Shown here one piece after another: positions 53,435 through 60,990 of a stretch of 64,000 nucleotides of DNA. The first letter of the stretch is position 1; every line of letters starts with the position of its first letter. Under the pieces are notes generated by a model. That model was not told where the DNA came from, ran no database searches, and was given only the letters and a program-made list of their open reading frames with translations. The stretch is from Bacillota bacterium (GTDB lineage Bacteria; Bacillota; Clostridia; Christensenellales; Aristaeellaceae). Both the position numbers and the translations under genes were made by a program. The stretch is taken from positions 1 to 64,000 of the forward strand of contig JAEYCB010000041.1 in the NCBI GenBank assembly GCA_023404345.1, in the 5' to 3' direction.

Positions 53435-54010
53435 TCACCTCCTCCCAAGCATAGCAAGGATGCTCGAAGCCAGGGCATCAGCGCTTTTCTGCGCGCTTTG
53501 TACCGTTTTTTTCAGAGCCACCGCACGCTTGGCCCTCGCAAGCGCCTCACGGGCTTCCTTGTTGTACTGAGTGGCCTTTGGAATAGGGGTGCTTCGGATG
53601 GCCATCACGCGGCCCAGCGCTGTATCATCCGGCAGCGCCTGAAACAGCTCTATGAACTTGTCCCAGTGGATATCCGTTTTTTCAAGGTCGATGCCATAGG
53701 CTTGCAAAAATGATGCGCGTATCAGTCCCGCATCCTGCGAAAGGTCCACGATGTCCGGCCCGCCAGACGGGGATTCTTCTCCACGAATGTGCCCCATGAC
53801 GGATTCAAGAAGCTGCACTTTCGCTCTTCCTCTGTGCGGCCTCGGCCACCTCACCAGCAGACGGAGCATAGCCATAGCCTTGTCATCGTCCTCGAGCAGC
53901 TCATCTCCGGCTATGTCCATTGCGGTGAGAACGTTTTTGAGAGTCAGCCGCAGGCGGTAGGTGTGCCCGCATACGTCCACAGCTTCAAAACGCCGGTCAT
54001 TCAGCCGCAC
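53435..54010 (-). CDS. Gp15-family tail assembly protein
   Basis: The 191-residue protein matches the bacteriophage Gp15 family, usually encoded just before the tape measure and acting as a tail assembly chaperone. Diagnostic text includes IHWDKFIELFQALPDDTALGRVMAIR-like order (key residues WDKF, ALPDDT, GRVM) near residue 115-140. The start is GTG at 54010 with AAAGGGG upstream, overlapping the end of the previous gene by 14 bases in a different frame. Confidence 0.87.
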   Translation of the reverse strand: MRLNDRRFEAVDVCGHTYRLRLTLKNVLTAMDIAGDELLEDDDKAMAMLRLLVRWPRPHRGRAKVQLLESVMGHIRGEESPSGGPDIVDLSQDAGLIRASFLQAYGIDLEKTDIHWDKFIELFQALPDDTALGRVMAIRSTPIPKATQYNKEAREALARAKRAVALKKTVQSAQKSADALASSILAMLGRR

Positions 54011-54389
54011 GATGCATCCCCTTTCTGTACTGCCGCGCGTGCGCCTTGCTCGCCCGCTGAATGGCTGGCACGACGCGCTTAAAAATGTACGGCATGATGT
54101 CGTTCAGCATGCTGTCGTAGTGTCCCTCGTAGAACGAAACCAGTTCATCGGCCTGTTTATCTCCAAAAACAGCGGCCACAAGCGACCTTAGAGCCTGACC
54201 ATATTGCTGTACAGCGGCAGGTGATTGATCTTTTAGCGCTTGTTGCTGCGCCTCGGCCACAGTCTCCCGCGCTTTTCGGATGCGCCGCGCACTGTGGATC
54301 AGATCGATATCTACCGTGACCTTTTTCTTCTCCGTTCCCGTCCCGATAATCAGAGTATCCGAGAACCGGCTTTTGCTGCGAATGAACAT
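53997..54389 (-). CDS. Tail assembly chaperone-like protein
   Basis: The 130-residue helical protein precedes Gp15, the place of the first tail chaperone in this phage type. The N-terminus has strands (TLIIGTGTEKKKVTVDID); the rest is helical with EAQQQALKDQS and FYEGHYDSMLNDIMPYIF. The ATG at 54389 touches the -35 element of the divergent moron promoter, and its GGGGG ribosome site lies within that promoter. Confidence 0.78.
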   Translation of the reverse strand: MFIRSKSRFSDTLIIGTGTEKKKVTVDIDLIHSARRIRKARETVAEAQQQALKDQSPAAVQQYGQALRSLVAAVFGDKQADELVSFYEGHYDSMLNDIMPYIFKRVVPAIQRASKAHARQYRKGMHRAAE

Positions 54390-54417
54390 TGAAAAAACCC
54401 CCGTTCTGTGGTATTAT
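54389..54417 (+). promoter_or_regulatory. Near-consensus promoter of the prophage moron
   Basis: TTGAAA at 54389-54394 and TATTAT at 54412-54417 are exactly 17 bases apart, directed against the late operon. The ATG of the moron gene is 21 bases downstream of the -10 element. Confidence 0.8.
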
Positions 54418-54438
54418 GTCCAAAAGGAGGATGGCAAA

Positions 54439-54969
54439 ATGAGGAAGATACTGGTTGTTTTAATGCTCTTAATGTTCGTCCCGGCGACGTGTATTGCGGA
54501 GGTTGTAGCCAATTTTGAAATCGTGCTTCATCTTCCGCACGCAGACCGCGAAGGAACTTATACGGGGGAAATGGAGGATGGCGTTCCCCACGGATACGGC
54601 TGTTTTGTTCGAGAGGATGCGTCCGGTGAGAACAGTTGGATTTATGTTGGGGAATTTGAACATGGCATATTCTCCGGCGAGGGGATAACAGCATGGTTAA
54701 GCGAAGGTGGATATGATGCCGGAACCTATCAAGACGCGGTTATTGTTTCTGGCGTAAAGCGCATGGACGATGAGCGGCTTCGGTGGGAAGGTAAATTTAA
54801 CGCCGATGGGACGGTCGAAGGGAAAGCCTATGTCTACGGAAATCTTTTTTTTGAAGGAACGTTCTCCGACAGCACACCGATAGAAGGCACATTGTATGAT
54901 CCTGATACAGGTGATGTCATGTCGTCAGGAGTGTATAATTCCGACTTTCTCAATCTCCTTGGGAAATAG
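54439..54969 (+). CDS. Secreted MORN-repeat protein, prophage moron
   Basis: The 176-residue product has a signal peptide (about residues 1-20, ending CIAEV; the Cys might make it a lipoprotein). The mature part has MORN-type repeats: TYTGEMEDGVPHGYGCFVRE, IYVGEFEHGIFSGEGITAW, YDAGTYQDAVI, then RWEGKFNADGTVEGKAYVYG and FFEGTFSDSTPIEGTLY. Such repeats bind membranes or proteins and occur in secreted effectors. It is the only plus-strand gene of the prophage late region, lower in GC than its neighbours, with its own promoter, AAGGAGG 8 bases before the ATG, and a hairpin behind. This is the design of a lysogenic-conversion gene. Its effect on the host is unknown. Confidence 0.85.
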   Translation: MRKILVVLMLLMFVPATCIAEVVANFEIVLHLPHADREGTYTGEMEDGVPHGYGCFVREDASGENSWIYVGEFEHGIFSGEGITAWLSEGGYDAGTYQDAVIVSGVKRMDDERLRWEGKFNADGTVEGKAYVYGNLFFEGTFSDSTPIEGTLYDPDTGDVMSSGVYNSDFLNLLGK

Positions 54970-54977
54970 GCATGAAT

Positions 54978-55003
54978 ATGGGGAGGGGATAACCCCTCCC
55001 CAT
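54978..55003. terminator. Perfect 11-bp hairpin between moron and tail-tube gene
   Basis: ATGGGGAGGGG (54978-54988) and its complement (54993-55003) enclose a 4-base loop. It lies 9 bases after the moron stop and 5 bases after the stop of the minus-strand tail gene. There is no strong T run, but its position suits a shared transcription barrier. Confidence 0.65.
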
Positions 55004-55007
55004 GCTG

Positions 55008-55802
55008 TTACTCCCCAGAAACGACGGTGGCCGTGCCGCCGCCCACGGCAATGTTGGCGCTGCTAAGCTCCACGATGCCGATCTGCTGGCCGTTGGTGGC
55101 CGTGATGGGGTCTGTCCCGTTCCAGGTGGTAAATGTGCTGCCCGTTTCCACGGTACTGCCCGCGGTGGGAAGCGTTACGGAGGCGCCGACCTGATAGGCG
55201 TAGCTGTTGCCGGCGCCTAGGGGCGGGCTGACGGTAATGGCCGTCTGCCCGGACCCGGCCGCAAAGCTGGTCACGGTAAGCGGGTTGAGGTATGCCTCGG
55301 TTTCCACCGTAGGCATGCCGTTGAGACCCAGGGTGCAGCTGAAAGGCGCGTTGTCCGTCGCCGCGCCGCCGAGCCTGCCCACAGCGCCCACAATGTCCAT
55401 GATGGTGCACCCCCAGTAAATGGAGGTCTGTTTGGGCACCGTTCCGCTCTCGTCCACGGACTGGATGAGCACGGTGGTCTTGAGCTTGTTCCCAAGCAGC
55501 ATGCCAAGAGAGCAGATGTAATCCTGCGCCGGATCGCCAACCACACGCCGACCGGATACGGCAATGGTTGGCGCGCGTCCGGTCTGCTCGTTGTCGGCAA
55601 AGCCGCCGCCGCACATAAACTGGTACTGCTGGGTTACGTCGTTGTTGGTGAAGTCATAGTTTTCAATGCCCTCGCACAGCCGCGCCCACACTTGCCCGTT
55701 CTCGCCGGGAATAGCGATATAAATCGCCGTATCCCGTACAAGCGCCAGAGACAGGGGCGTGATAAGGTTGGTCGCCGGAGTTCCGTTCATGGTATCGGTC
55801 AA
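55008..55802 (-). CDS. Major tail (tube) protein with C-terminal Ig-like domain
   Basis: The 264-residue protein follows the head-tail connectors, as expected for the tube protein. The N-terminal 170 residues form the tube domain (AIYIAIPGENGQVWARLCEG; DYICSLGMLLGNKLKTTVLI). From about residue 172 a separate beta-rich domain begins with LTVTSFAAGSGQTAITV and ends VVSGE; it resembles the C-terminal domain of the major capsid protein. The start is TTG at 55802, in a TTGA overlap with the preceding gene and with GGGGGG 7 bases upstream; ATG 55790 is the alternative. Confidence 0.83.
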   Translation of the reverse strand: MTDTMNGTPATNLITPLSLALVRDTAIYIAIPGENGQVWARLCEGIENYDFTNNDVTQQYQFMCGGGFADNEQTGRAPTIAVSGRRVVGDPAQDYICSLGMLLGNKLKTTVLIQSVDESGTVPKQTSIYWGCTIMDIVGAVGRLGGAATDNAPFSCTLGLNGMPTVETEAYLNPLTVTSFAAGSGQTAITVSPPLGAGNSYAYQVGASVTLPTAGSTVETGSTFTTWNGTDPITATNGQQIGIVELSSANIAVGGGTATVVSGE

Positions 55803-56197
55803 AGGTCATCCCCCCTGAAATAGAATTGAATGGTCAGCGCGCTGCCGTACAGCCAGAAGTCGTTTTCCTGCCGCTCGATCAGGGCGGGGCTGGACTGCGT
55901 GACAATGTTGAGAATCTGCCAGTTCTGCGCGCTGGGATAGGAAAACGCCCGCGTAAGGGCGCTGTGAATGAGATTCATGGCCTCGGTGATGGACTGCATG
56001 CTGGTGTCTTTCCCGTTCAGCACCACGCCGAGGTCATAGACGGTGTTCTTGTCAAAAAAGGTGGTGGCGGGGGCGCTGGGTTCCGGTTCCATGATGATGC
56101 CGGGGCCCGTACCCAGCGGCCCGCGCTTTACGGGATAAGTAGTCACGCCCTGCGCCAGAGCCAGCACAGCGTCCACCACGGCATTGATCGTGCTCAT
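55799..56197 (-). CDS. Minor capsid protein 3-like (tail terminator type)
   Basis: The 132-residue protein occupies the last place of the three-gene minor-capsid series (types 1, 2, 3) known from Firmicutes phages and is probably the tail terminator. Typical are a helical start STINAVVDAVLALAQG, a central FFDKNTVYDLGVVLNGKD and the C-terminal strand LYGSALTIQFYFRGDDL. The ATG at 56197 follows AAGGAGA and nearly overlaps the previous stop. Confidence 0.8.
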   Translation of the reverse strand: MSTINAVVDAVLALAQGVTTYPVKRGPLGTGPGIIMEPEPSAPATTFFDKNTVYDLGVVLNGKDTSMQSITEAMNLIHSALTRAFSYPSAQNWQILNIVTQSSPALIERQENDFWLYGSALTIQFYFRGDDL

Positions 56198-56538
56198 AGG
56201 TTCTCCTTCATCAGCTTTTCGGCCAGCTTTTCCCAGTCCTTTTTGCAGGCGCGTTTCGCAGCCGCGCACCAGCGCCACGTCGCGCGCGGGTTTTTGTCGT
56301 GGGACGCTGTGCGAATCTCCCAGTACTGCCGCCGCGCATAGGCTGTTTTCCATACAAGAATGCCCTCGCGCGGTCGGCTATAGGTTTGGCTGGAAGCGAT
56401 CAGGTCGCCCCTGTCCTGCTTGCAAAACTCGTTGCAGTCCGTCAGCACCTGTTCGGACAAGGGATACAGCGCCGCCTGCCACGCATTTTTGACCTTTCCC
56501 ACGATCTTGCCGGTGTTGATGTCAATGCGTACGCCCAT
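56194..56538 (-). CDS. Minor capsid protein 2-like (neck/HK97 gp10 type)
   Basis: The 114-residue protein fits the Minor_capsid_2 family: MGVRIDINTGKIV at the start, LSEQVLTDCNEFCKQD, YARRQYWEI, and a helical end with AAKRACKKDWEKLAEKLM. It probably acts in joining head and tail. The ATG at 56538 follows AGGTGATG, 8 bases after the previous stop; its own stop overlaps the next ATG (ATGA). Confidence 0.85.
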   Translation of the reverse strand: MGVRIDINTGKIVGKVKNAWQAALYPLSEQVLTDCNEFCKQDRGDLIASSQTYSRPREGILVWKTAYARRQYWEIRTASHDKNPRATWRWCAAAKRACKKDWEKLAEKLMKENL

Positions 56539-56546
56539 GCCATCAC

Positions 56547-56912
56547 CTACACGAGGGCCACTTCGTAATGATGGATTCCGTCGGTGTCGTCTGGCACCGC
56601 GTCCACGTCCAAAACAGTGTACGTCATACCCTGCGCCTGCACGGTCATGCTGTGCCCGGCGGCCTCGCTCTGCATGTGCAGAGCCACCCAGTCCAGTTGC
56701 GGGTACGAAAGCCGCGCGTCCACGAACAGCACCGCGCGCAGCACCATTTCCGTGTTTTCGCGCGTTTTTCGCACGTCCACGCTGGACTGGATGTGGCACA
56801 TGTCCACGGTATACGCCTGATACGTCGGCGCCTGGTAGATGTCAGTACCCGTGCAGACGTTGAGGGTGATGGCGGTGCGCAGGATGCGCGCGGGGATAGG
56901 GCGAAGCGTCAC
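56547..56912 (-). CDS. Minor capsid protein 1-like (head closure)
   Basis: The product has 121 residues if it starts at the GTG at 56912, which overlaps the previous stop as GTGA with a G-rich site upstream; several in-frame GTG codons up to 56927 are alternatives. It matches the Minor_capsid_1 family: TLRPIPARILRTAITLNVC, RAVLFVDARLSYP and GMTYTVLDVDAVPDD. These proteins close the head under the connector ring. Confidence 0.82.
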   Translation of the reverse strand: MTLRPIPARILRTAITLNVCTGTDIYQAPTYQAYTVDMCHIQSSVDVRKTRENTEMVLRAVLFVDARLSYPQLDWVALHMQSEAAGHSMTVQAQGMTYTVLDVDAVPDDTDGIHHYEVALV

Positions 56913-57319
56913 CACCACCACCCCCACAGGTCCACAGGCTGAGGAACCGCAACCCCACGTCCCAGCAGCCCGGCGGACGCAAGATAAGACGTGGCGGCGG
57001 GGCTGATGGACAGCTGCGCGCGCTCCGATGCGCTGTTCCCTCCGGCGGCGTCATCCACGCGCACCTTTCCAACAGTGAAGCCAGCTCCGTTGTACCCGGC
57101 ATAGGCCGTCTGTGCACCGTTAAGATTGAGATAGTCAATTTGCGCACAGACGGCTTTCTGATACAGGACTTGCTGGGCGGGGGTCAGGTTGTCGTATACG
57201 GCCTGCCGCGTGATATTGGCAATGGCATCCTCGGCGAGCAGGTCAAGGCGGGGGAAGGCCGCCTCCGGCGCTTCCCCCAGCCATTGGGTGGAGTAGTAGT
57301 CCCATGTTACCACGCCCAT
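56909..57319 (-). CDS. Head-tail connector protein (gp6-like)
   Basis: The 136-residue protein starts at ATG 57319 with AAGGGG 7 bases upstream, just after the capsid gene. The helical text FPRLDLLAEDAIANITRQA and QQVLYQKAVCAQIDYL, followed by a strand-rich VGKVRVDDAAGG, resembles gp6-like connectors. The C-terminus ends in three Trp encoded by the G-rich tract that also holds the ribosome site of the next gene. Confidence 0.8.
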   Translation of the reverse strand: MGVVTWDYYSTQWLGEAPEAAFPRLDLLAEDAIANITRQAVYDNLTPAQQVLYQKAVCAQIDYLNLNGAQTAYAGYNGAGFTVGKVRVDDAAGGNSASERAQLSISPAATSYLASAGLLGRGVAVPQPVDLWGWWW

Positions 57320-57330
57320 AGGATCGCCCC

Positions 57331-58554
57331 TTAGTCGCCGGTCACGATGACACAGTTTCCGGACGCGATAACGCCGCCGTTCTGGTTGTTCACCAGCGCC
57401 ACGGTGATGTACTGGCCCGCGGTCAATCCGCTGACGTTCGCCGTCCACACGCCGTTAACGTTGGAGGCGGGAAGCGTCGCGAAGGTGCCGCCACTGGGAG
57501 CCTGCCCATAGGTCAGTTCAATGCCGCTGCTGGCCTGCGAGGCATACACCAGATTGGTGCCGTAGGTGCCGACGTTCGTGCCGGCCACGGTGATGACGCT
57601 GTTGCCGGAGCCGGTGCCCGCGGCGCTGGTCACGGTCAGGGTGCCGAGCTGGGGCGCGCTCATGTTGGCAAAGAAGCCCGCAATGCGGTTCTGGAGGACG
57701 AACACGTCGTAGTAGTAGCGCTCGTAGTAGAGATACTTGCCCTTGCTCTGAGCGGTCGGTGCACCCATCATGGACACGTCGTACACGATAGGCGCGACAA
57801 CGGCCATCGGGTCCATAAGCAGCATATTGATCTGGGACGCACCAGCCTGAGCCACCCAGCCCTGAGTGTAGTCGTAGGCGGTCAGCATCAGGTCGGGCGG
57901 GACCTCCTTGATAACCACACCGTCCAGTTTGCCAACATTGCGATCAATGTTGCGGATGCCTGTTCCCGCGTCAATGAAGCGGGTAATACCCGCAGCCTCT
58001 TTGAGCAGCTTGTAGGTCGCGGGCGTCATGTACGCCACCACACGGTCTCGGTTAATGCGCTGGCTGGTCATATAAACCAGATAGCTGTCCCACTGCTCCA
58101 GAATGTTGGTGGAGGAAAGGACCGTGCTGTCCACACCGCCGAAATTGACCGCAAAGCCAGCCATGGTAGAGGCGGCGTAGCTGTCCATTTCGGGGATTTT
58201 CTGCTGCTCGTTGAAAGTGCGCGTGATGTTGGCGATACTCGCCACGCCGTCGGTCTGTACAATGTCCATGGGGTCCACCAGCGTGTCCCATTCGCGGTCC
58301 ATCTGACAGGTAACGGGCTGGTACTGGTTGTTGAAGTTGCGGCTGAAATCGCCGGTGATCTTGTCACGGTTCACCGCCCGCGCGCCGCTTACGGTCAGGG
58401 ACGGAATCATGACCGTTTTTCCGTTCACGGGGCGGTATGTGCTGCTGTTGGGGCTGTTCCATACTTCGTTGAAGTAGGACAGGTAGGGATAGATGTTAGC
58501 CAATGCCTGCGAGTACTGCACGGCATAGTTGACATTCTCAAGGGTAAAGGCCAC
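57331..58554 (-). CDS. Major capsid protein with C-terminal decoration-like domain
   Basis: The 407-residue protein directly follows the scaffold gene. The first 300 residues are the HK97-like capsid fold: an extended N-arm, the TLVDPMDIVQTDG loop, and the late KGKYLYYERYYYDVFVLQNRIAGFFA typical of this group (key YYYDVFV). From about residue 305 an additional beta-rich domain begins LTVTSAAGTGSGNSVITV and ends VIVTGD; it is probably displayed on the capsid surface. The gene has a clear ribosome site and short spacer to the scaffold gene. Confidence 0.9.
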   Translation of the reverse strand: MAFTLENVNYAVQYSQALANIYPYLSYFNEVWNSPNSSTYRPVNGKTVMIPSLTVSGARAVNRDKITGDFSRNFNNQYQPVTCQMDREWDTLVDPMDIVQTDGVASIANITRTFNEQQKIPEMDSYAASTMAGFAVNFGGVDSTVLSSTNILEQWDSYLVYMTSQRINRDRVVAYMTPATYKLLKEAAGITRFIDAGTGIRNIDRNVGKLDGVVIKEVPPDLMLTAYDYTQGWVAQAGASQINMLLMDPMAVVAPIVYDVSMMGAPTAQSKGKYLYYERYYYDVFVLQNRIAGFFANMSAPQLGTLTVTSAAGTGSGNSVITVAGTNVGTYGTNLVYASQASSGIELTYGQAPSGGTFATLPASNVNGVWTANVSGLTAGQYITVALVNNQNGGVIASGNCVIVTGD

Positions 58555-58560
58555 TTAAAA

Positions 58561-59046
58561 TCACTCCTTTTTGGTGTAGCCCCACGCATCCACGAACGCT
58601 TTGGCTGCACTCACCTCGCCCTTGGGCATGCTGCCCTGTGTGGGTGCGCCGAACTGCATCGCCGGGGCGTTGTTCTGCTGCGCCGGAACGAAGTACTCGT
58701 CATAGCTCTTTTCCAGCGCGGAGAGCTGCTCCGGGATGGGGGCCGCGCCTTCGTCCCGTTTGAGCATTCCAAAAACCTGCTCGCGGAATTTGGGTTTGAT
58801 GCGCTGGAAATCCTCGCCGTTGATGGTGCGCAGCATGTCGCGCTCCTGCGCAAGTTGCCGGTATTCGGCGGTGGTGGTGGGGTCGATGGGATCAGGTTTG
58901 TGCGCCTTGAGGGCCTCGTCGATCTGCGCCTGCACGTCCGACTTGGGCACATAGTCCGCAAGGGTGCGGTTGCGCTCGGCCATGATGATGTCGATCTTGT
59001 CCTCTGGTACGCCGTTGTCGGTCAGAAATTTGCGTGTGAAAGCCAT
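58561..59046 (-). CDS. Phage scaffolding protein (GP20-like)
   Basis: The 161-residue charged, mostly helical protein precedes the capsid gene, where the scaffold is expected. An N-terminal helix-rich part (FLTDNGVPEDKIDIIMAERN) is followed by a coiled-coil region (residues 55-80), a hinge, and a C-terminal segment with Gln/Asn/Pro and FVDAWGYTKKE. It is the first gene after the internal terminator at 59121-59142, so it may begin a separate transcript. Confidence 0.85.
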   Translation of the reverse strand: MAFTRKFLTDNGVPEDKIDIIMAERNRTLADYVPKSDVQAQIDEALKAHKPDPIDPTTTAEYRQLAQERDMLRTINGEDFQRIKPKFREQVFGMLKRDEGAAPIPEQLSALEKSYDEYFVPAQQNNAPAMQFGAPTQGSMPKGEVSAAKAFVDAWGYTKKE

Positions 59047-59120
59047 TTAACGTCCTTTCTTTACGGCCATGACGTGGGTCGATGCGGCGGTTTAACGCCC
59101 TGCCGGGGCGAAATGGTATG

Positions 59121-59142
59121 AAAAAACCGCGCTTTTGCGCGG
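59121..59142 (-). terminator. Rho-independent terminator inside the late operon
   Basis: On the minus strand a 6-bp all-G/C stem (59142-59137 with 59132-59127) with an AAAA loop is followed by six T residues (59126-59121). It starts directly after the stop of the Dps-like gene. Confidence 0.85.
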
Positions 59143-59143
59143 C

Positions 59144-59614
59144 TTAGTCATCGTCGTCAGGTTCAGGGCGCCGGAAACCGATTTTCCGACCGCCGGGGGA
59201 TTCGTCCAGCAGGCGGGCCAGCTTGTAGTCTGCCTCAAGGTTCAGCCAGTACTGCCACTCCTGCAGCTTGTTCTGCACGTCGGGCGGCACGTCCGGCATG
59301 GCGGCGTCCATCATGCCGGCCAGAGAGCGGAAGTACTCGCGCACGAGAGAAAAGCTCTCGCGTGCCTCTCGGTTGTCGCAGGAAAGCACGTCGCCGGTGA
59401 ACATCAAGACGGCGTCCGAAATGCTCGGCTCCCTGTACCCAAGGGAGAGGCCGCGCTCGATGACCGCGTCGGCCATGTCACCGATCTTGTCGTAGTAGTC
59501 GCCAAGACGCTCATGGTTGCTGAACCAGTTGCCACCAACAAGGTTGTGGTGGAGGACGTACAGGTTCGCCACCACGATTTTCAGAAACGCACAAAGGCGC
59601 TCATACTCGTTCAT
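59144..59614 (-). CDS. Dps-like mini-ferritin of the prophage
   Basis: The 156-residue helical protein resembles Dps/mini-ferritins, which store iron and protect DNA. Its helices A-B align without gaps to Listeria innocua Dps as I recall it: H22 in VLHHN matches H31, H34 in SNHERL matches H43, D49 matches D58 and E53 (VIERG) matches E62. The Asp equivalent to D47 is Gly38, but Asp39 is adjacent. The C-terminus ends in four acidic residues. The ATG at 59614 overlaps the stop of the zinc-ribbon gene. It sits between head genes rather than with host functions; whether it is packaged in the virion is unknown. Confidence 0.7.
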   Translation of the reverse strand: MNEYERLCAFLKIVVANLYVLHHNLVGGNWFSNHERLGDYYDKIGDMADAVIERGLSLGYREPSISDAVLMFTGDVLSCDNREARESFSLVREYFRSLAGMMDAAMPDVPPDVQNKLQEWQYWLNLEADYKLARLLDESPGGRKIGFRRPEPDDDD

Positions 59615-59778
59615 TCCTTGGCCGCCTCCTTCCGCTTGCGCGGGGCCTTGGTTTTCCCTGCGTCGGGCGGGTGCAGATGCGCCCGGTATTCGTCCGGCGT
59701 GAATACCTTACCGCAGGCGCGGCAGGTCACGCCTTTGGCGGTGCCGGTGAGCATGTGGGTGGGATGATTGCATGTCAT
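59611..59778 (-). CDS. Small zinc-ribbon protein
   Basis: The 55-residue product starts MTCNHPTHMLTGT, has CRAC in the middle and HLHPP afterwards, so one Cys/His zinc site is likely (Cys3, His8, Cys19, Cys22 or the later His). The C-terminus is strongly basic. It is linked to both neighbours by ATGA overlaps: its ATG overlaps the minor capsid protein 2 stop, and its stop overlaps the Dps-like ATG. Such coupling is good evidence that it is translated. It may bind nucleic acid. Confidence 0.75.
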   Translation of the reverse strand: MTCNHPTHMLTGTAKGVTCRACGKVFTPDEYRAHLHPPDAGKTKAPRKRKEAAKE

Positions 59779-60986
59779 TTGGCCCATTCCTCCTTAAATT
59801 CGGTCGGGGTGTATTCCCGGTCATAGCGACGGGTACGCCCGGTGTCGTCGATGAAGGCGCGCATATCCGCCTGACGGGCACGCAGGGTGCGGTTTGCGTC
59901 CCGCACGGCCTCATCGTCGCCCGTCGCCCTGGCAATAGCCACGTCCAGCTTGGCACGGCGAATTTTGCGCTCAACCGCCCGCTGCCGCTGGCTTTGGGCG
60001 TACTGCTCCGCGTTCACGGCCTCAGGCTCCGGTTCCCCGCGCACCTTCGACATGCCGGGGAAAAACGGGGACGAGAAATGCCCGCAGTTGATGCCGAACA
60101 GCCCCGCGGGCTGGCCGTAGCTGCTTTCCGACATGGCGTAGACGTGGATGGTGTTCCCGTCCAGGTCCGTCACGTCCCGCGCGCGGTTTTCGCGGGAAAG
60201 GACTTTCCCCTGCCACGGGTAGCACAGGGGCCGAGCTGCCGTCTTGACGCTAACCATAATCAGGTCCAGCCCGTACTCATCGCAGCGCGCCCATGTGGAT
60301 TGATGCGCGGTGTTGGTTACGGTGGTGCGGATGTCCATGGAGACATACGCCTCCGGGGACCAATGATGGCCGCCCCGGTCCACAAAGCCGGTCAGACCGT
60401 CATCTGCCATGCGCTTCACGGCTTTTCGCACGGCCTCCCGGTGGGTGGATGCCCCCAGCAGCACCTCGCCCGTGGCATCGTTCAGGATGCGCTGGGCGCT
60501 TTCCAGCTGGCCCTCGTAAAACATCGTGTCGGCGATAACCTTCCGATACTGGTCGAGGCTGGACTGGAGCATGACGGTGTTGACAAGGTTCATCTTCTCG
60601 GCGGCCTGATCGTAATAGCTTTGCAGCACGTTCAGCGCGCCGGGGGACAGGTGCGCCTCGGTATCGGGGGCAGACAAAAGGCCGCGCTTGGCGGCCTCTT
60701 TTAGCTCCGGCTCGACGTCATCGAGCGCGGCAAGCATGGACTGCGTGAGTGCCTCGCGCAATAGCCCGCTGTTCGCGCCTGTCAGCTCGGCGATGATGTT
60801 GCGGTTTTCCTCTGTCACCTGTCCCAGCTCGGCCAGCTTCTGCACCTGCCATTCAAAGGTGCCTGTGTTCCCCGTGGCCTTCACGTTGAAGTGCCGGGCG
60901 ATGTTCACCAGCAGCACATCGGTGACGTGGGCGTATACCTCCACAAGAGGCTGGGCGAAGCGCTCCATTTCGCGGATGTTCAGCAT
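59775..60986 (-). CDS. Phage minor capsid protein 2 (head morphogenesis)
   Basis: The 403-residue protein follows the portal gene and fits the Phage_min_cap2 family: a helical N-terminal two-thirds, then VKTAARPLCYPWQGKVLS with the family's PLCxPWQGK, followed by GINCGHFSSPFFPG. It is a minor head component thought to act with the portal during assembly or DNA injection. The C-terminal 70 residues are a charged helix. The gene is separated from the portal stop by only 4 bases. Confidence 0.88.
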   Translation of the reverse strand: MLNIREMERFAQPLVEVYAHVTDVLLVNIARHFNVKATGNTGTFEWQVQKLAELGQVTEENRNIIAELTGANSGLLREALTQSMLAALDDVEPELKEAAKRGLLSAPDTEAHLSPGALNVLQSYYDQAAEKMNLVNTVMLQSSLDQYRKVIADTMFYEGQLESAQRILNDATGEVLLGASTHREAVRKAVKRMADDGLTGFVDRGGHHWSPEAYVSMDIRTTVTNTAHQSTWARCDEYGLDLIMVSVKTAARPLCYPWQGKVLSRENRARDVTDLDGNTIHVYAMSESSYGQPAGLFGINCGHFSSPFFPGMSKVRGEPEPEAVNAEQYAQSQRQRAVERKIRRAKLDVAIARATGDDEAVRDANRTLRARQADMRAFIDDTGRTRRYDREYTPTEFKEEWAK

Positions 60987-60990
60987 GGCT

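Noticed and set aside
53997..54010. Programmed frameshift joining the two tail chaperone genes, as in lambda G/GT
   Set aside because: The overlap is only 14 bases, the second gene has its own GTG with a good AAAGGGG site and a complete Gp15 family N-terminus, and no slippery heptamer is present.
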